64,000 nucleotides of DNA from Flectonema sp. DT1601 (lineage: Eukaryota; Euglenozoa; Diplonemea; Diplonemida; Diplonemidae). Location: assembly GCA_964019425.1 (NCBI GenBank), contig OZ025802.1, forward strand, positions 682,001 to 746,000, given 5' to 3'. The notes under the pieces were generated by a model, which had not been told where the DNA came from, searched no databases, and was given only the letters and a program-made list of their open reading frames with translations. Shown one piece after another: positions 9,716 to 20,626 of this stretch (position 1 is the stretch's first letter; each line of letters opens with the position of its first letter). Made by a program: the position numbers and the translations under genes.

Positions 9716-11380
9716 TTAAATCTCAACCTGTTTAAGACCCTGCTTAGGATGATAGCTTAGAGTGCCTCTGACAGCAGCTTGTAGTAGATTTGGGGTTCCG
9801 TTCGGAAATAGTATAGCTGGATCAGACCAAGGGCAGTTACGAACTCTCCTTCTCCTTTCAATCTTTCTGGTTGGAATTTCAGACAACGGAAGCAAATTAC
9901 TCTCAACATCCTCTTCTTGAAATGTGTTTTCCAGTTCCTCTACCGGTGCGACCATGTCAGGTATCTCTTGAACGATACGAAGAGCCTTTTTTATTATCCT
10001 TTTTTTTTCTTGTCTTTGTTTTTTTATACTTCTCTTACTACCAGCTACGGTCAAACCTATTTCTGGTGACACAGACAAAACATCAGAGGGCGATGCTGTT
10101 CCAGTCTGTTTGTATGCTTCAGAAGCAATTTGCTTTAAATTCTCAGGAAGAACAGAATTGTCACTGGAAAGATAATGCAGTTGTGAAGCTTTAGCAAAGA
10201 ACTTAGAACAATCAACCACTCCTTTACTGTGGACTACTATTGTAGAATAGGACTTTAGGAGATAAGCAATTTCATGTTTATTAAAGAAACTTGAATTCTG
10301 AGCTAATCGATTAGCGCTCTCTCTTGAATGAATGTACATGTACTCAGGACTGTATGCCGATAGTCTGCTGAAAGACCATGCTGTTGAGAGGAGGTCTTGT
10401 GCTGAAAAATGGGCAAATCGTGCAGCAGTTTCGACAGTGAAACTTTTTATAAAAAGAGGTACCTTACATTTAGCGACTGCCAATGACCACAATGCACGGG
10501 TTTGATCGGCTGGTTCCATTCTAGTGAGAAAAGTGTTCGTTTCGAAATGTTCAATAACGACATCAAAACGAGATGTTCCACTATCCTTTTTAGGACGTCT
10601 GTATGATAATTTATTATTACCCTCATTAGTATGTAGTATACACAAATGATGGGCTAACTCCTTATATACAGAATCACCTTTGTATGTCAACATTGCTAAG
10701 CTCCACATTAAATCTGTTATATTTTGAGGAGAAGGAACAACTTCCCGATGCTGTTCTCGATAACCAGATCGACATATTTGATTACTGTGTGTGCAATGCT
10801 TTATTAGACTGTTTATTATTTTCGGATTGTTTGCTCCCATCTGTCCCAAGCAAACTGCAAGAATAGCCTTTTCATCGGGTGACAGCATTTCGAGTAATCC
10901 ATCGTCCTCAGCTGCCAATGCAGTTGTGATGACTTTTAGTTCTTCCGATGACTCTCTTAGAGTCGCAGAAAGGGTTATTTGAACCCAACATGTCGAGGTT
11001 AATACATCCCGCTTATCATAAATACGCTCCAGAAGACTCTCCCAAAATTTCTGAGACACAATTTTTTCACCCATGCAATGCTCTACTCTAGCTAACCCAA
11101 CTGATACGTTACCGATTTCAAAAGGACTCATTTGGGAAGGAATATCGTCTATCTTTATAAATGAAAGTCTCTTCTTAACGTCATCTGCACAACCTCTTAC
11201 ATGTTCTGGTTCATACAGTAGTCTCGCTCTCTTGTGGAATACTCTTGCTTGAACTCTTGGTAAATTTAATTCTGTTGGCAACATTTTTATTAACGACTGA
11301 ATTTCAGTCATCGAGTGAGAGCATACCCAGTCTCCATGGAGGGCTATTGAGGAGTTCAACAATCTAGTTATTCTAATCAT
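9716..11380 (-). CDS. Octotricopeptide/FASTK-like helical repeat protein, probably organellar
   Basis: I place the start at the ATG at 11378-11380, giving 554 residues beginning MIRITRLLNSSIALHGDW, a basic hydrophobic N-terminus like a mitochondrial presequence. The frame continues upstream, but a clear acceptor (TTTTCAG) lies at 11411-11417. The body contains helical repeats with a recurring signature around a buried Trp: TDLMWSLAMLTYKG, RALWSLAVAKCKVP and DLLSTAWSFSRLSAYSP. This pattern is typical of octotricopeptide (OPR) and FAST-kinase-like proteins that bind organelle RNA in alveolates and algae. The C-terminus is strongly basic (KKQRQEKKRIIKK; RRRRVRNCPW). A role in mitochondrial or plastid RNA maturation is inferred from family behaviour only. 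Confidence 0.72.
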   Translation of the reverse strand: MIRITRLLNSSIALHGDWVCSHSMTEIQSLIKMLPTELNLPRVQARVFHKRARLLYEPEHVRGCADDVKKRLSFIKIDDIPSQMSPFEIGNVSVGLARVEHCMGEKIVSQKFWESLLERIYDKRDVLTSTCWVQITLSATLRESSEELKVITTALAAEDDGLLEMLSPDEKAILAVCLGQMGANNPKIINSLIKHCTHSNQICRSGYREQHREVVPSPQNITDLMWSLAMLTYKGDSVYKELAHHLCILHTNEGNNKLSYRRPKKDSGTSRFDVVIEHFETNTFLTRMEPADQTRALWSLAVAKCKVPLFIKSFTVETAARFAHFSAQDLLSTAWSFSRLSAYSPEYMYIHSRESANRLAQNSSFFNKHEIAYLLKSYSTIVVHSKGVVDCSKFFAKASQLHYLSSDNSVLPENLKQIASEAYKQTGTASPSDVLSVSPEIGLTVAGSKRSIKKQRQEKKRIIKKALRIVQEIPDMVAPVEELENTFQEEDVESNLLPLSEIPTRKIERRRRVRNCPWSDPAILFPNGTPNLLQAAVRGTLSYHPKQGLKQVEI

Positions 11381-12813
11381 TATTTGTTTTATTGTTTGGT
11401 GATACCCATTCTGAAAAGAGGAAAAACTAATAATGTGTTTACAACGATTCGATATATGATACAGAAAACAGATCGACTGCACAGTTAGGGTCCTCGGACC
11501 TTTGAGCGACCACACGTGGTCGGTCTTGTGGGACTCGTCTTACGGCAGGCCAATGTGATTGCGATTTACTTCTTACCGACCTCAGCAGTTGAAGATCTAC
11601 GGATGAAGACAGAAAGATAGAACTGCGTTTAGGATAACCAACAACAAGATAAATCAGATTCGCCTTCGTAATTTCAATTTCTCATATCAGGCAGCTATAA
11701 GCATACCATCAGGGCAAGAATGACAATGGTATTTTCATCACATGGATGTAGAAATGAGGAACTCACAGACGACAAGAACTAGTTGATTCGAGACACCACT
11801 TCCTACAAAAGTATAGCGTGTTGTGTACTGTTTGAATAATTAATTTTAAAAATGAATAAGAAATTCACACTTCAAAATCACCAGACGCCTCTCTGAAAAA
11901 AAAGAAAACAATTAATATAGCACCAAACAACAGGGGATATGATGAGAATTGTATTGCCCAAGGTAACCTCCGAGAGGATACGACACTCAACGAAATGATG
12001 TGGAAGGGGTGGAGGAGAGAGAGTGTGTGTGAGTGAGAGAGAGAGAGAGATTGATAATTCAAAACGTAAAGGCAATGAACCCGAGATTGCTTGTTCGTAG
12101 GTAGGTCGGTCACCTAGTCTGATACTCTTCATTCCTTCCTGTGCTGTCTTTCCCGGAGACAGTATGAATTTTACTTATCCTGATATCGTGATGAGATAGT
12201 TTTTTAAAAAGAAAAAAGAAGAACTACTCTCTCGTTCAATTCATTTTTTCATTCTTTTTTTCTCTACTGCTTTGACGATTAAAGGAACACCTTTCAATCA
12301 GAATGCTTATTGAGTTTTAGAAAGAATGGCAAAAAAATGAAATTATTAACTGGGTGTGTCTTCCCTTTCTATAAAAAAAAAGTAAAAGAAAACAAAAAAA
12401 AAAACTATAATTTAACCTCATGCAACTGCGTCTTGACGCCAACCCAGTTGCTTGCACACAGACAAGATAAAATTATTGACTACAAAAAAAAAAAAAAAAA
12501 AAAAAAAAAGCAGAGAAATGATGTGGGCAGACTAATCACCCTTGTCTGTGAAGTAGATGAACACTGAATTTCTTCTTTCATTGGTATTTTTTTTTTTGGT
12601 TTTTTTTTTTTTCTTTTTAAAAGAGAGGCCCACTTGATACACTCATGAAAAACGGGGAAGGGGCGGTGGGGGTAGACTCATCCCAACTAATTGGAATGAT
12701 TAACTCAGCTCATAGCCTGCTGTCCTTCACACAAGTCTCGTATAACTGAACTAAGCTGCAGGTTCCCACAAGAGAGGGACAATAAGAATTATTGAACAGT
12801 GTTAGCTTGTAGT
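11381..12813. other. Gene-free stretch with leader-intron signals and a microsatellite
   Basis: In the sense direction two candidate donors (GTAAGA, with first bases at 11576 and 11543) lie upstream of the acceptor at 11411-11417, which fits a 5'-UTR intron of the repeat-protein gene. A GT/GA microsatellite lies at about 12016-12050, an A run at 12484-12509 and T runs near 12585-12615. No coding frame is convincing. Confidence 0.4.
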
Positions 12814-15564
12814 TTAATCCTCATCACTGTGAATTGTGGAATTGAAATATACTAAAGAAACACTAATCATAAAGTAACACTAATCATAAAGTAACACTGC
12901 ATACCTCCATCCTTCAAATTTGAAGCTTCTTGGTGCCTGGTCAATTACACCAGCACGGTAAGTTGCCTTCTTCTTCTTGTTCTTGGCCTTAGTAAAACCC
13001 TTTCCTCTTGTTATGATCAAATCCTGATGCGCTCTTAGAGAGAATTCTCCTGCTGCGTCATCTTCATCACGCAGAGTCTCAAATCTGTTGTCTCCCAGGG
13101 CGTTGTTGAAGTACTTTACTTTAGTTGGATCCACACGTTGGAATCTTCTAGGCTGTAATATGTTTGTTATGTTATTATTATTATCTTCAAAAGTAATATT
13201 CTTATGTAGACATACCGCATTTCCCCAGCTGTTGTCATCTGTTTTGGCCTTCTTGACAGCTGCTTTGTCATCATCCAGAGGCTTCTTTGCTTTCACTACA
13301 GGTGACTTCTTAACAACCTTTGGTGACTTTTGTTTTGGAGATTTCTTTGGTGTTGGTACTGGTGCGGCTGAAGAGCTGCTGCTGCTGCTGCTGTCGCTGT
13401 CGCTGGAGCCGCTGTCGGTGTCTGAGTCAGATGGAGCGGCCACGGCCTTGACAACCTTTCCGGTTGGTTTTGGAGCCTTGGAACTGCTATCACTTGAATC
13501 ACTATCACTGCTGTCACTGTCGCTTGATGCAGCTGCTTTTGCAGACTCAGCTGACGGCTTCTTCGCTTCTGAACTGTCATCGCTACTGCTCGAAGATGAA
13601 GAAGAAGAATCAGGCTTTGCTCTCTTAACAGCTGGCTTATCAGATTCACTTTCAGAATCACTTGAATCGGAACTTGATGACGCTGGCGCCTTTGCCTTGA
13701 CTGGTGAAACCTTCTTAGAACTTGACGACGATGAGCTAGACGAACTCGACGAGGAGTCGGAGTCAGCAGCGGCAGCCACAGGCTTGACTGGGGAAGCCTT
13801 CTTGCTCGAAGACGATGAAGAGCTCGATGAAGATGAATCGCTATCCGAGTCTGAGTCAGCGGCGGCAGCCACAGGCTTGACTGGAGAGGCCTTCTTGCTT
13901 GAGGATGATGAAGAGCTCGATGAAGAAGATGAGTCGGAGTCAGCAGCGGCAGCCACAGGCTTGACTGGAGAGGCCTTCTTGCTCGAGGATGATGAAGAGC
14001 TCGAGGAAGAAGAATCGCTGTCCGAGTCGGAATCAGCGGCGGCAGCTACAGCCTTTGCTGGGGAAGCCTTCTTGCTCGAGGATGATGAAGAGCTCGAAGA
14101 AGAAGAATCGCTGTCCGAGTCTGAGTCAGCAGCGGCAGCCACAGGCTTTGCTGGTGAAGCCTTCTTGCTCGAGGACGATGAAGAAGAGCTCGAAGAAGAA
14201 GATGAGTCGGAGTCAGCGGCGGCAGCTACAGGCTTGACTGGGGAAGCCTTCTTGCTCGAAGACGATGAAGAGCTCGAAGAAGAAGAATCGCTGTCCGAGT
14301 CTGAGTCAGCGGCGGCAGCCACAGGCTTTGCTGGCGAAGCCTTCTTGCTCGAGGATGATGAAGAGCTCGAAGAAGAAGAATCGCTGTCCGAGTCGGAATC
14401 AGCAGCGGCAGCTACAGCCTTTGCTGGGGAGGCCTTCTTGCTCGAGGATGATGAAGAGCTCGATGAAGAAGAATCGCTGTCCGAGTCTGAGTCAGCAGCG
14501 GCGGCAGCCACAGGCTTTGCTGGGGAAGCCTTCTTGCTCGAGGATGATGAAGAGCTCGAAGAAGAAGAATCGCTGTCTGAGTCAGAATCAGCAGCGGCAG
14601 CTACAGCCTTTGCTGGGGAAGCCTTCTTGCTCGAAGATGATGAAGAAGAGCTCGAAGAAGAAGAATCGCTGTCTGAGTCTGAGTCAGCAGCGGCAGCCAC
14701 AGGCTTCGCTGGGGAAGCCTTCTTGCTCGAAGATGAAGAAGAGCTCGAAGAAGAAGACTCGCTATCCGAGTCTGAGTCGGCAGTAGCAGCCACAGGCTTT
14801 GCTGGGGAAGCCTTCTTGCTCGAGGACGATGAAGAAGAGCTCGATGAAGAAGAATCGCTGTCGGAGTCAGCAGCGGCAGCCACAGGCTTTGCTGGCGAAG
14901 CCTTCTTGCTCGAGGATGACGAAGAGCTCGAAGAAGAAGACTCGCTGTCCGAGTCGGAATCAGCAGCGGCAGCTACAGCCTTTGCTGGGGAGGCCTTCTT
15001 GCTCGAAGACGATGAAGAAGAGCTCGATGAAGAAGACTCGCTGTCCGAGTCTGAGTCAGCAGCGGCAGCCACAGGCTTTGCTGGAGAGGCCTTCTTGCTT
15101 GAGGATGATGAAGAACTCGATGAAGAAGAAGAGTCAGAGTCGGAACCAGCGACTGGTGCCTTAATCGGAGACGCAGCTGCTTTCTTTGAACTTGAAGACG
15201 AACTCGATGATGAACTGGAGGAAGACGATGACGATGATGCTGCCTTCGCTGGGGTAGCAGCTTTCTTCTTGCTTGAACTCGAAGAGCTTGATGAGGATCC
15301 AGAAGAAGATGAGTCATCAACTTTTGTAATTTTCTTTGGCTGTTCATCAGAGTCTGAACTGTCTGAGTCGCTGTCTGAGTCTGCGTCCTTCTTTCTCTTC
15401 TCAAGGTGAACTGACACTAACTCTGCCAGTGTTTTCTTTCCAAATATTTCTTTGCATTTTGCTTCGTCAACTTTAACTTTTTTCTCAAACTTCGTTGCCG
15501 TCTCTGGACAAGCACCTCTCAAGTACTGCAGTACGAGTGTGTTAACTTCTGGTGGTGCAGGCAT
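12814..15564 (-). CDS. NOLC1: Nopp140/SRP40-like nucleolar phosphoprotein (three exons)
   Basis: Exons 13216-15564, 12905-13152 and 12814-12826 join to 869 residues. Residues 1-50 (MPAPPEVNTLVLQYLRGACP...) resemble the N-terminal LisH-like dimerisation segment of Nopp140. The middle carries about 16 modules of a poly-Ser/acidic block alternating with a basic KKASPAKPV block, the casein-kinase-2-rich design of this family. The C-terminus matches the SRP40 domain: after splicing, NSWGNA joins PRRFQRVDPTKV, then KATYRAGVIDQAPRSFKFEG, and the last exon adds an acidic WSDED end. Such proteins chaperone box C/D and H/ACA snoRNPs in the nucleolus and Cajal bodies. The unspliced frame also reads through both introns, with 21 inserted residues and a different tail. 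The start at ATG 15562-15564 fits the family. Confidence 0.88.
12827..12904 (-). other. Spliceosomal intron 2 of the Nopp140-like gene (78 bp)
   Basis: Opens GTATGC and closes TTCACAG. It contains a 17-base direct repeat (GTGTTACTTTATGATTA twice). Splicing gives a 13-base last exon ending the protein in WSDED-stop, similar to the short acidic ends of this family. Confidence 0.65.
13153..13215 (-). other. Spliceosomal intron 1 of the Nopp140-like gene (63 bp, stop-free, in frame)
   Basis: Sense sequence opens GTATGT and closes TTACAG, with ATAACAAAC as a possible branch site. Its length is a multiple of three and it has no stop, so the frame reads through. Removing it restores the family-typical NSWGNA-PRRFQRV junction. 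Confidence 0.85.
13690..15140 (-). repeat. Tandem repeat coding the Nopp140-like modules
   Basis: About 16 units of roughly 80-100 bp, each coding a serine run, KKASP(A/V)K(P/A)V, four alanines and an SDSD block. Neighbouring units share synonymous variants, which points to expansion by unequal crossing-over. The opposite strand is also open across the array, a by-product of the repeat. Confidence 0.9.
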
Positions 15565-16628
15565 GTTGTATATGATCCCGTGGATTTCTTTATTTAAAAG
15601 AAAAAAGTATAAAATGAAATGAAACCGAACAACCCCAATCACAGCAGACTTATGCTAATATTTTGCTGAAGAGAATAAAGATTAAGAATAACATAAACAG
15701 ATCACGTAAAGTCAAACTCAAGGTGTGCGTGCAGTGAGGGACATCACAGAACGGGATGGAGGGAAGAAGGGGGGGAAATAAAGAGAGAAAAGAAAAAAAA
15801 AGAGTGTGAGAGAGTGAAAAAGAGAGAATAGCCACCGGGCGTGCCAAATACAATTTTCTTTTTTTTTTTTTTTCCCCCTTTCCCCTTTTTTACTTTGTTT
15901 ACACCCATACGAGAGTACTACTCTTGGAAACAACAGGCAATCCGACCTAATCAATTACCTAATACATCAAGAGCAGAATACCATCTGAATGTGAACAGAG
16001 AACAAAAAGAAAAGGCCAAGGCGCGGTACTTCCCAGAAGAAGTGAGTAGAACGAGGAACAGATTTTCGACACTCGGAAAAAGATTCTTTAAAGTCGGTTC
16101 TACCCAACTTGTTTTTGCATGTCATGTAATTGTGTCTAAAAAAGGTAGAAGAGTGAACCAAAGAAAGTACTGCACCAGGAGAATCAAATACGAGATGGGA
16201 AAAACCCGCAACTGGCAGACACCAGTTGCGAAGCTACTTAAAATAACGGGAGTAGAGATTGGGAGGAAATCAACATGCGGCTGCCAGATACAATTACACT
16301 GGATGGGTTCTTCACTTGCCAAACGTGGTCCTGTTGGTGTATGTGGTTTTTAATAACCAGACACAAAAACATAATCACAGACGGCAGCGTATGAGCTCAC
16401 CTAGAATTCTCTTTTTTTAGTCTTACAAAGTTGGTCTCGCTGGAAATTTCCAAAAAGGAAATATAAAAAAAGAAGTTTCTGGTACAGGTAGCAGGGCTGG
16501 ATGAAATCTGAAAAAAGGATTTATTCTTTTTCCGTTTTTTTTTTTTTTAAAAAAATTATTTATTTACTTCTGTTTTTCAGTCCAAAAAAAAGAAAAATAA
16601 ATAAATTTATTGTTGGAATAACTGTATG

Positions 16629-16662
16629 CTAGTTTTTTTTTTTTAAAAAAAAAAAAAACTAG
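16629..16662. repeat. Poly-T/poly-A palindrome flanked by CTAG
   Basis: CTAG, twelve T, fourteen A, CTAG. The two halves are complementary and could extrude as a cruciform or give a long U-A hairpin in RNA. Confidence 0.8.
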
Positions 16663-17383
16663 TAACAACCACTCCATCTTTTCCTCCCAATAGTACCTAT
16701 GAGAAGAAAAAAGAAATAAATAAAAGAAAGACGATTTATAAACAATAAAGAAACATGTGGCAGGTTTTTTCGTTCTAAAAGTAATTTGGCACAAGTGGCT
16801 GGAATAATGCACACGCTAAAGCCTTTTTCTGGAAAAATTTCGGATTACACCTACAACTATAAATATATTTTTTCTGGTCTGAGATTTCCGAAAATACCCT
16901 TGCAGCATACGAACGTGTTTGCATAACATTCTTATGAAAAATAAAATAAAGAGGAGGGGGTGAAAAAAACTGAGGGCAATAAGTAAAATGCGGCATCGTC
17001 GTGCTTCCTCGTTGGTCCTAGTTTAAGAAGGGGTACTTTTCTAGATAAAATGGGTCACAAAGAAGAAAAAAAAAAAAAAAAAAACCAATGGGGCACGGAG
17101 AGGAAACCAAACAAATACATAATAACGACAACAAGAAAAAAAAAATAAAATAAAATAAAAATAGACATAAATAAATAAATAAATAAATAAAACCAAATAT
17201 ATTCATGTTCCTTAGTTGTCGTTCTCATTACTCCTACGAAGAGGAGTAGGATGGGGTTTCTTGTTAATATTTTTTCTTCCTCAACTTTTCCATTGTTTAT
17301 TTATTTTTTTTTTTTTTATTATTCGTGAAAATAATGAATGAGAATGATCGCTAAAAAGAGTCAATTTCGTGTGTAAAATAATA

Positions 17384-17420
<37 letters not shown>

Positions 17421-17998
17421 GGAGATCGTACTTTGGCACATGGTAAAGACCAACGAGGAAGTGACGGAAACAAAAGCTTACAGCTGGGAAAATTAAAAAA
17501 AAAAAAAAAACGAAGGAAAAAAAAGCATCAGGGTGTATGGTGTGGAAGAAAAAGGAAATAAACGTGAATATGAAAACTGAAAGTCAACCAAGTAGCACAA
17601 GCAGGAGTATCGAAACACATTAGGTGGGCTGGGCAGGACTATCCCGCCAAGTAGCAGGACGGGAGGAGGGGGGAAAAAAATTCCCCAAAAGTTCTTTTTT
17701 TTTTTTTTTTTTTTTCATTTATATATAGGCGAATCACATAAAAACCACACCAGCGTACCAAGCCTCTTCTTCGGTTTCAGCAGGATTCTCAGTCGAGGGA
17801 AAAAACAAACAAAAAATTAAAACAAAAGGGAAAACCTTTGCTTTATTCAGTTGACTAGAACTCACTTCGAAAAACACACGGAGCTCGGTTCTGACTGGCA
17901 GTTTCAAGACACCCACTGAATTAATATTTGAATTTGTAAAATACAACTGTTTTGTATCCCCTTATTAACATAAAAACGATAATTTAACAATCTGTTAA

Positions 17999-18040
17999 GG
18001 ATACAGTGAACTATGGTGATGCTTAACTTAGCCTTTTAAA
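17999..18040. repeat. Partial match to dispersed element C
   Basis: GGATACAGTG, then ATGGTGAT, then AGCCTTTTA, in the same order as in copy C. No 3' hairpin is recognised here, so this may be a decayed or partial copy. Confidence 0.35.
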
Positions 18041-18356
18041 GTAACTACAGTATAAGGGGAAAAGAAGTTCCTTAGAATAGGTGCAGAGGAAGTGGAAAAA
18101 AAAGACTTTTTTTTTTTTTTTTTTAAAATTCTTATTCTGGTGACATAAAACCAAAAGTAATAGTAGAAGCCAACAATAAACCGTTTTTTTTTTTTTTTTT
18201 TTTTTGTTGGGTAGGGAAGAGTTGTGATTTAGCACAAAAAATACTTTTGAAAAAGTAATAAAAAAAATGAAATAAGTATCTAAAGATCAGGGAATTGAGC
18301 ACCAATACAAAAAAGTTACAGAAATTAATGTACCCAAAAGGCTTCCATAAAAAATG

Positions 18357-18420
18357 AAGCAAGCCCGGGTCATATATAATTTTTTTTTTTTTTTTTTTAA
18401 AAACATTATTCTGGCTTGCT
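18357..18420. repeat. Inverted repeat (8-bp arms) around a T tract
   Basis: AGCAAGCC at 18357-18364 pairs with GGCTTGCT at about 18413-18420. The loop of about 48 bases contains an 18-T run. Immediately after lies CAGCCA-GG-TGGCTG, a second small hairpin. Confidence 0.55.
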
Positions 18421-19107
18421 GCCATCAGCCAGGTGGCTGGCTGCAGTACTTCTTCGACTTATTACACAAAGGGCCTCGTCAAATCGGGTGGAGAGGGAGG
18501 TAGGGAACAGCTTTCAACTACACAACAGTATGCTACACGTTTTCATCAAAGGTTAGGGAGAAAAAAAAAAAAAAAAAAAAAAAAGAATTAAAAAAAAAGT
18601 AACTTTCACTCGATCGGCAAAGTACTACCAATTGACATTGAGTATTATCCAACAGCAGAATAGACAACAGATTTATGCATCAAGAGAATAATTTTCCACC
18701 TCAACTATGAACAGTAAGATATCGGGATTTCAGCCAGTCAGGCTATCTCCTCGCTCACGTTCGTATCTTGCTTAGCTGCGCATACAAAAAACAAGCCCCC
18801 TTGTTCAGAGGGGGGAGCACAGTAGAATGGGAGGGACATAAAGGAAGAAATATAATAAAAATAAAAATAAAAATAAATCAACTTTTGTAAAAAGGCAGAG
18901 CTATGTACTTCAGCTTCATTCTTTCCCAAAACTGTCTGAAGTGGTCTGAAGGAATGGAAATAATTGTCAATCGTGTCGCTATCGCCTAAGGACCGAGTGG
19001 AAGAAGTAAAAAAGAATATAAAAAAAAATTAAAAATACCCAATATGCAGCATGACAGAACGCAGGGATGTTTTAGGAAGGGAAATCAAAATATATCACAT
19101 ATATGAC

Positions 19108-19175
19108 ACACGTCAGACGCAACGTGAAAATGCGTTGTGTCGAACGGCGCACCCTCAGCAAAAGGTGCGGTTTTT
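19108..19175 (+). ncRNA. Possible small structured RNA ending in hairpin plus T run
   Basis: Two consecutive stems: ACGCAAC pairing with GTTGTGT, then CGCACC pairing with GGTGCG across a ten-base loop, followed directly by GG and seven T. This is the layout of a Pol III transcript end, but no known RNA family is recognised and chance cannot be excluded. Confidence 0.25.
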
Positions 19176-19952
19176 TTCTTGTTTTTTTTTTTTTTTTTTT
19201 GTTTGTTTGTTTTGCTTTTTTTTTCTTCTGTTAAAAGTTGTTTGTCAACGTGTACATACATTGCTTTGCTATTTGTATTTTCTGCTTTTTTTTTTTTTTT
19301 TTTCTTTCACCTTGCATTTTCCGTTGGCACGAGGGGAAAAAAAAAAAAAGGAACGGGAACGGGAAGCAGCTTACTTCACTTATACATGTTTGAAGAAAGT
19401 GTGTTAAACTAAAAAGCAGTACCTACTTACTAAAATGAGTATCAGTTCCTGTATTGGATTGCCTGAAATAACTCACTAGCGAAGCATGTGGAGAGAGAGA
19501 GAGACCAAAACTTACAAAAGGTGTGTAAGAGAGTAAAGTAAATCAGTAAAAAAAGAAAAAGAATAATATTTTTAAAAAAAAAAAAACAATGAAAAAAAAA
19601 AAAAAAAAAGTGCCCAGCCATAAGCATCTAGACCTTGGAACGGCAACGTGATGCCTGACCTTGTCTTGATTTTTTTTTTTTTTTTTAATAATTGAAATGA
19701 AGTTTTCCCGCTATTACCAACATTGTATGCTGAGACGTTTCAATCCGACGAGTTCTAAATTTGTTGTTTTTCCTTTAAGATTTTAGAGGGGGTCTACTCG
19801 CGTAGTACCTCGAAAGACTCAGTGGAACACAATGATAGATTTACTAGTGTTTTAACACTATTCGACAGGATGAAATTAAAAGCGAAAGGAAGGGAAGAGA
19901 AGTGTATTCGTTAAGTGCATACATCCAAATGCTTGGTTCGCCAACCAACAAA

Positions 19953-19992
<40 letters not shown>

Positions 19993-20182
19993 CGTTGTTG
20001 TGTTTTTTTCTATATATAAATATAAAGCAGTGAGGTCCAGGGCAGCAGCACGCAAGATAGAATATTCACACCTTATAACCAACAAATCGACTTTTAGAAC
20101 GCGCCCGAACTGTACAAAACGGGGAAGATAGTGACAAGGAAGCGAGGGATGAAGTGCTGAGTTTGTTCTCTTTATCTATTTT

Positions 20183-20214
<32 letters not shown>

Positions 20215-20518
20215 CCCTTGCCGAATGCAAGAAATATTTTATAATACGTTTTTTTTTTTTTTTTTTTTTTCTGTTTTCGGTTTTTTTTTTTTTTTTTTTT
20301 GAAAAGCGATCATAAGAGGGAGAATAATAAGAGGTAAATAAATAAAATAAAATAAAAAAAAATCTTGAACTTGAACTTGAAGTTGAAGAAGCAAAAAAAA
20401 AAAAAAAAGAGAAAAGGTACCAACGGAAAATATGCACAGGTAGATTCAGCATTTTTAATTAATAATTATTATAAATTTTATCATTATTTATTTATTTTTT
20501 TTTTTGTATCTAACAAGA

Positions 20519-20550
<32 letters not shown>

Positions 20551-20626
20551 GTGACATTCCACAAAAAGGAGAAAATTCGTTCATGAATTTCGCTCGTTGA
20601 GAACAAAACCAACAGAGAAGAAGTAA

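Larger units (their letters stand above)
15565..20626. other. Large gene-free region, 5.1 kb
   Basis: No supported coding sequence. It holds many A/T runs (17394-17417, 17698-17715, 18112-18124, 18560-18584, 19959-19983, 20188-20214, 20250-20270, 20281-20300, 20525-20548), the palindrome at 16629-16662, a stem at 18357-18420, a hairpin candidate at 19108-19175 and a short similarity to the dispersed element at 17999-18040. A 170-codon plus-strand frame at 15841-16353 looks like chance. Confidence 0.5.

Noticed and set aside
12712-12836. Box C/D snoRNA downstream of the Nopp140-like gene (GTGATGA ... CTGA in the sense strand)
   Set aside because: No terminal stem joins the two boxes, and the GTGATGA is better explained as the acceptor and start of the last exon.
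13088-15409. 773-codon plus-strand ORF opposite the Nopp140-like gene
   Set aside because: It exists only because the Ser/Lys/Ala repeat has no stops in the antisense frame; its protein is a repetitive Glu/Asp/Ala mirror and the sense product has real family domains.
15841-16353. 170-codon plus-strand ORF
   Set aside because: Begins in a T run coding poly-Phe, shows no domain and lies against the direction of every other gene; likely chance.
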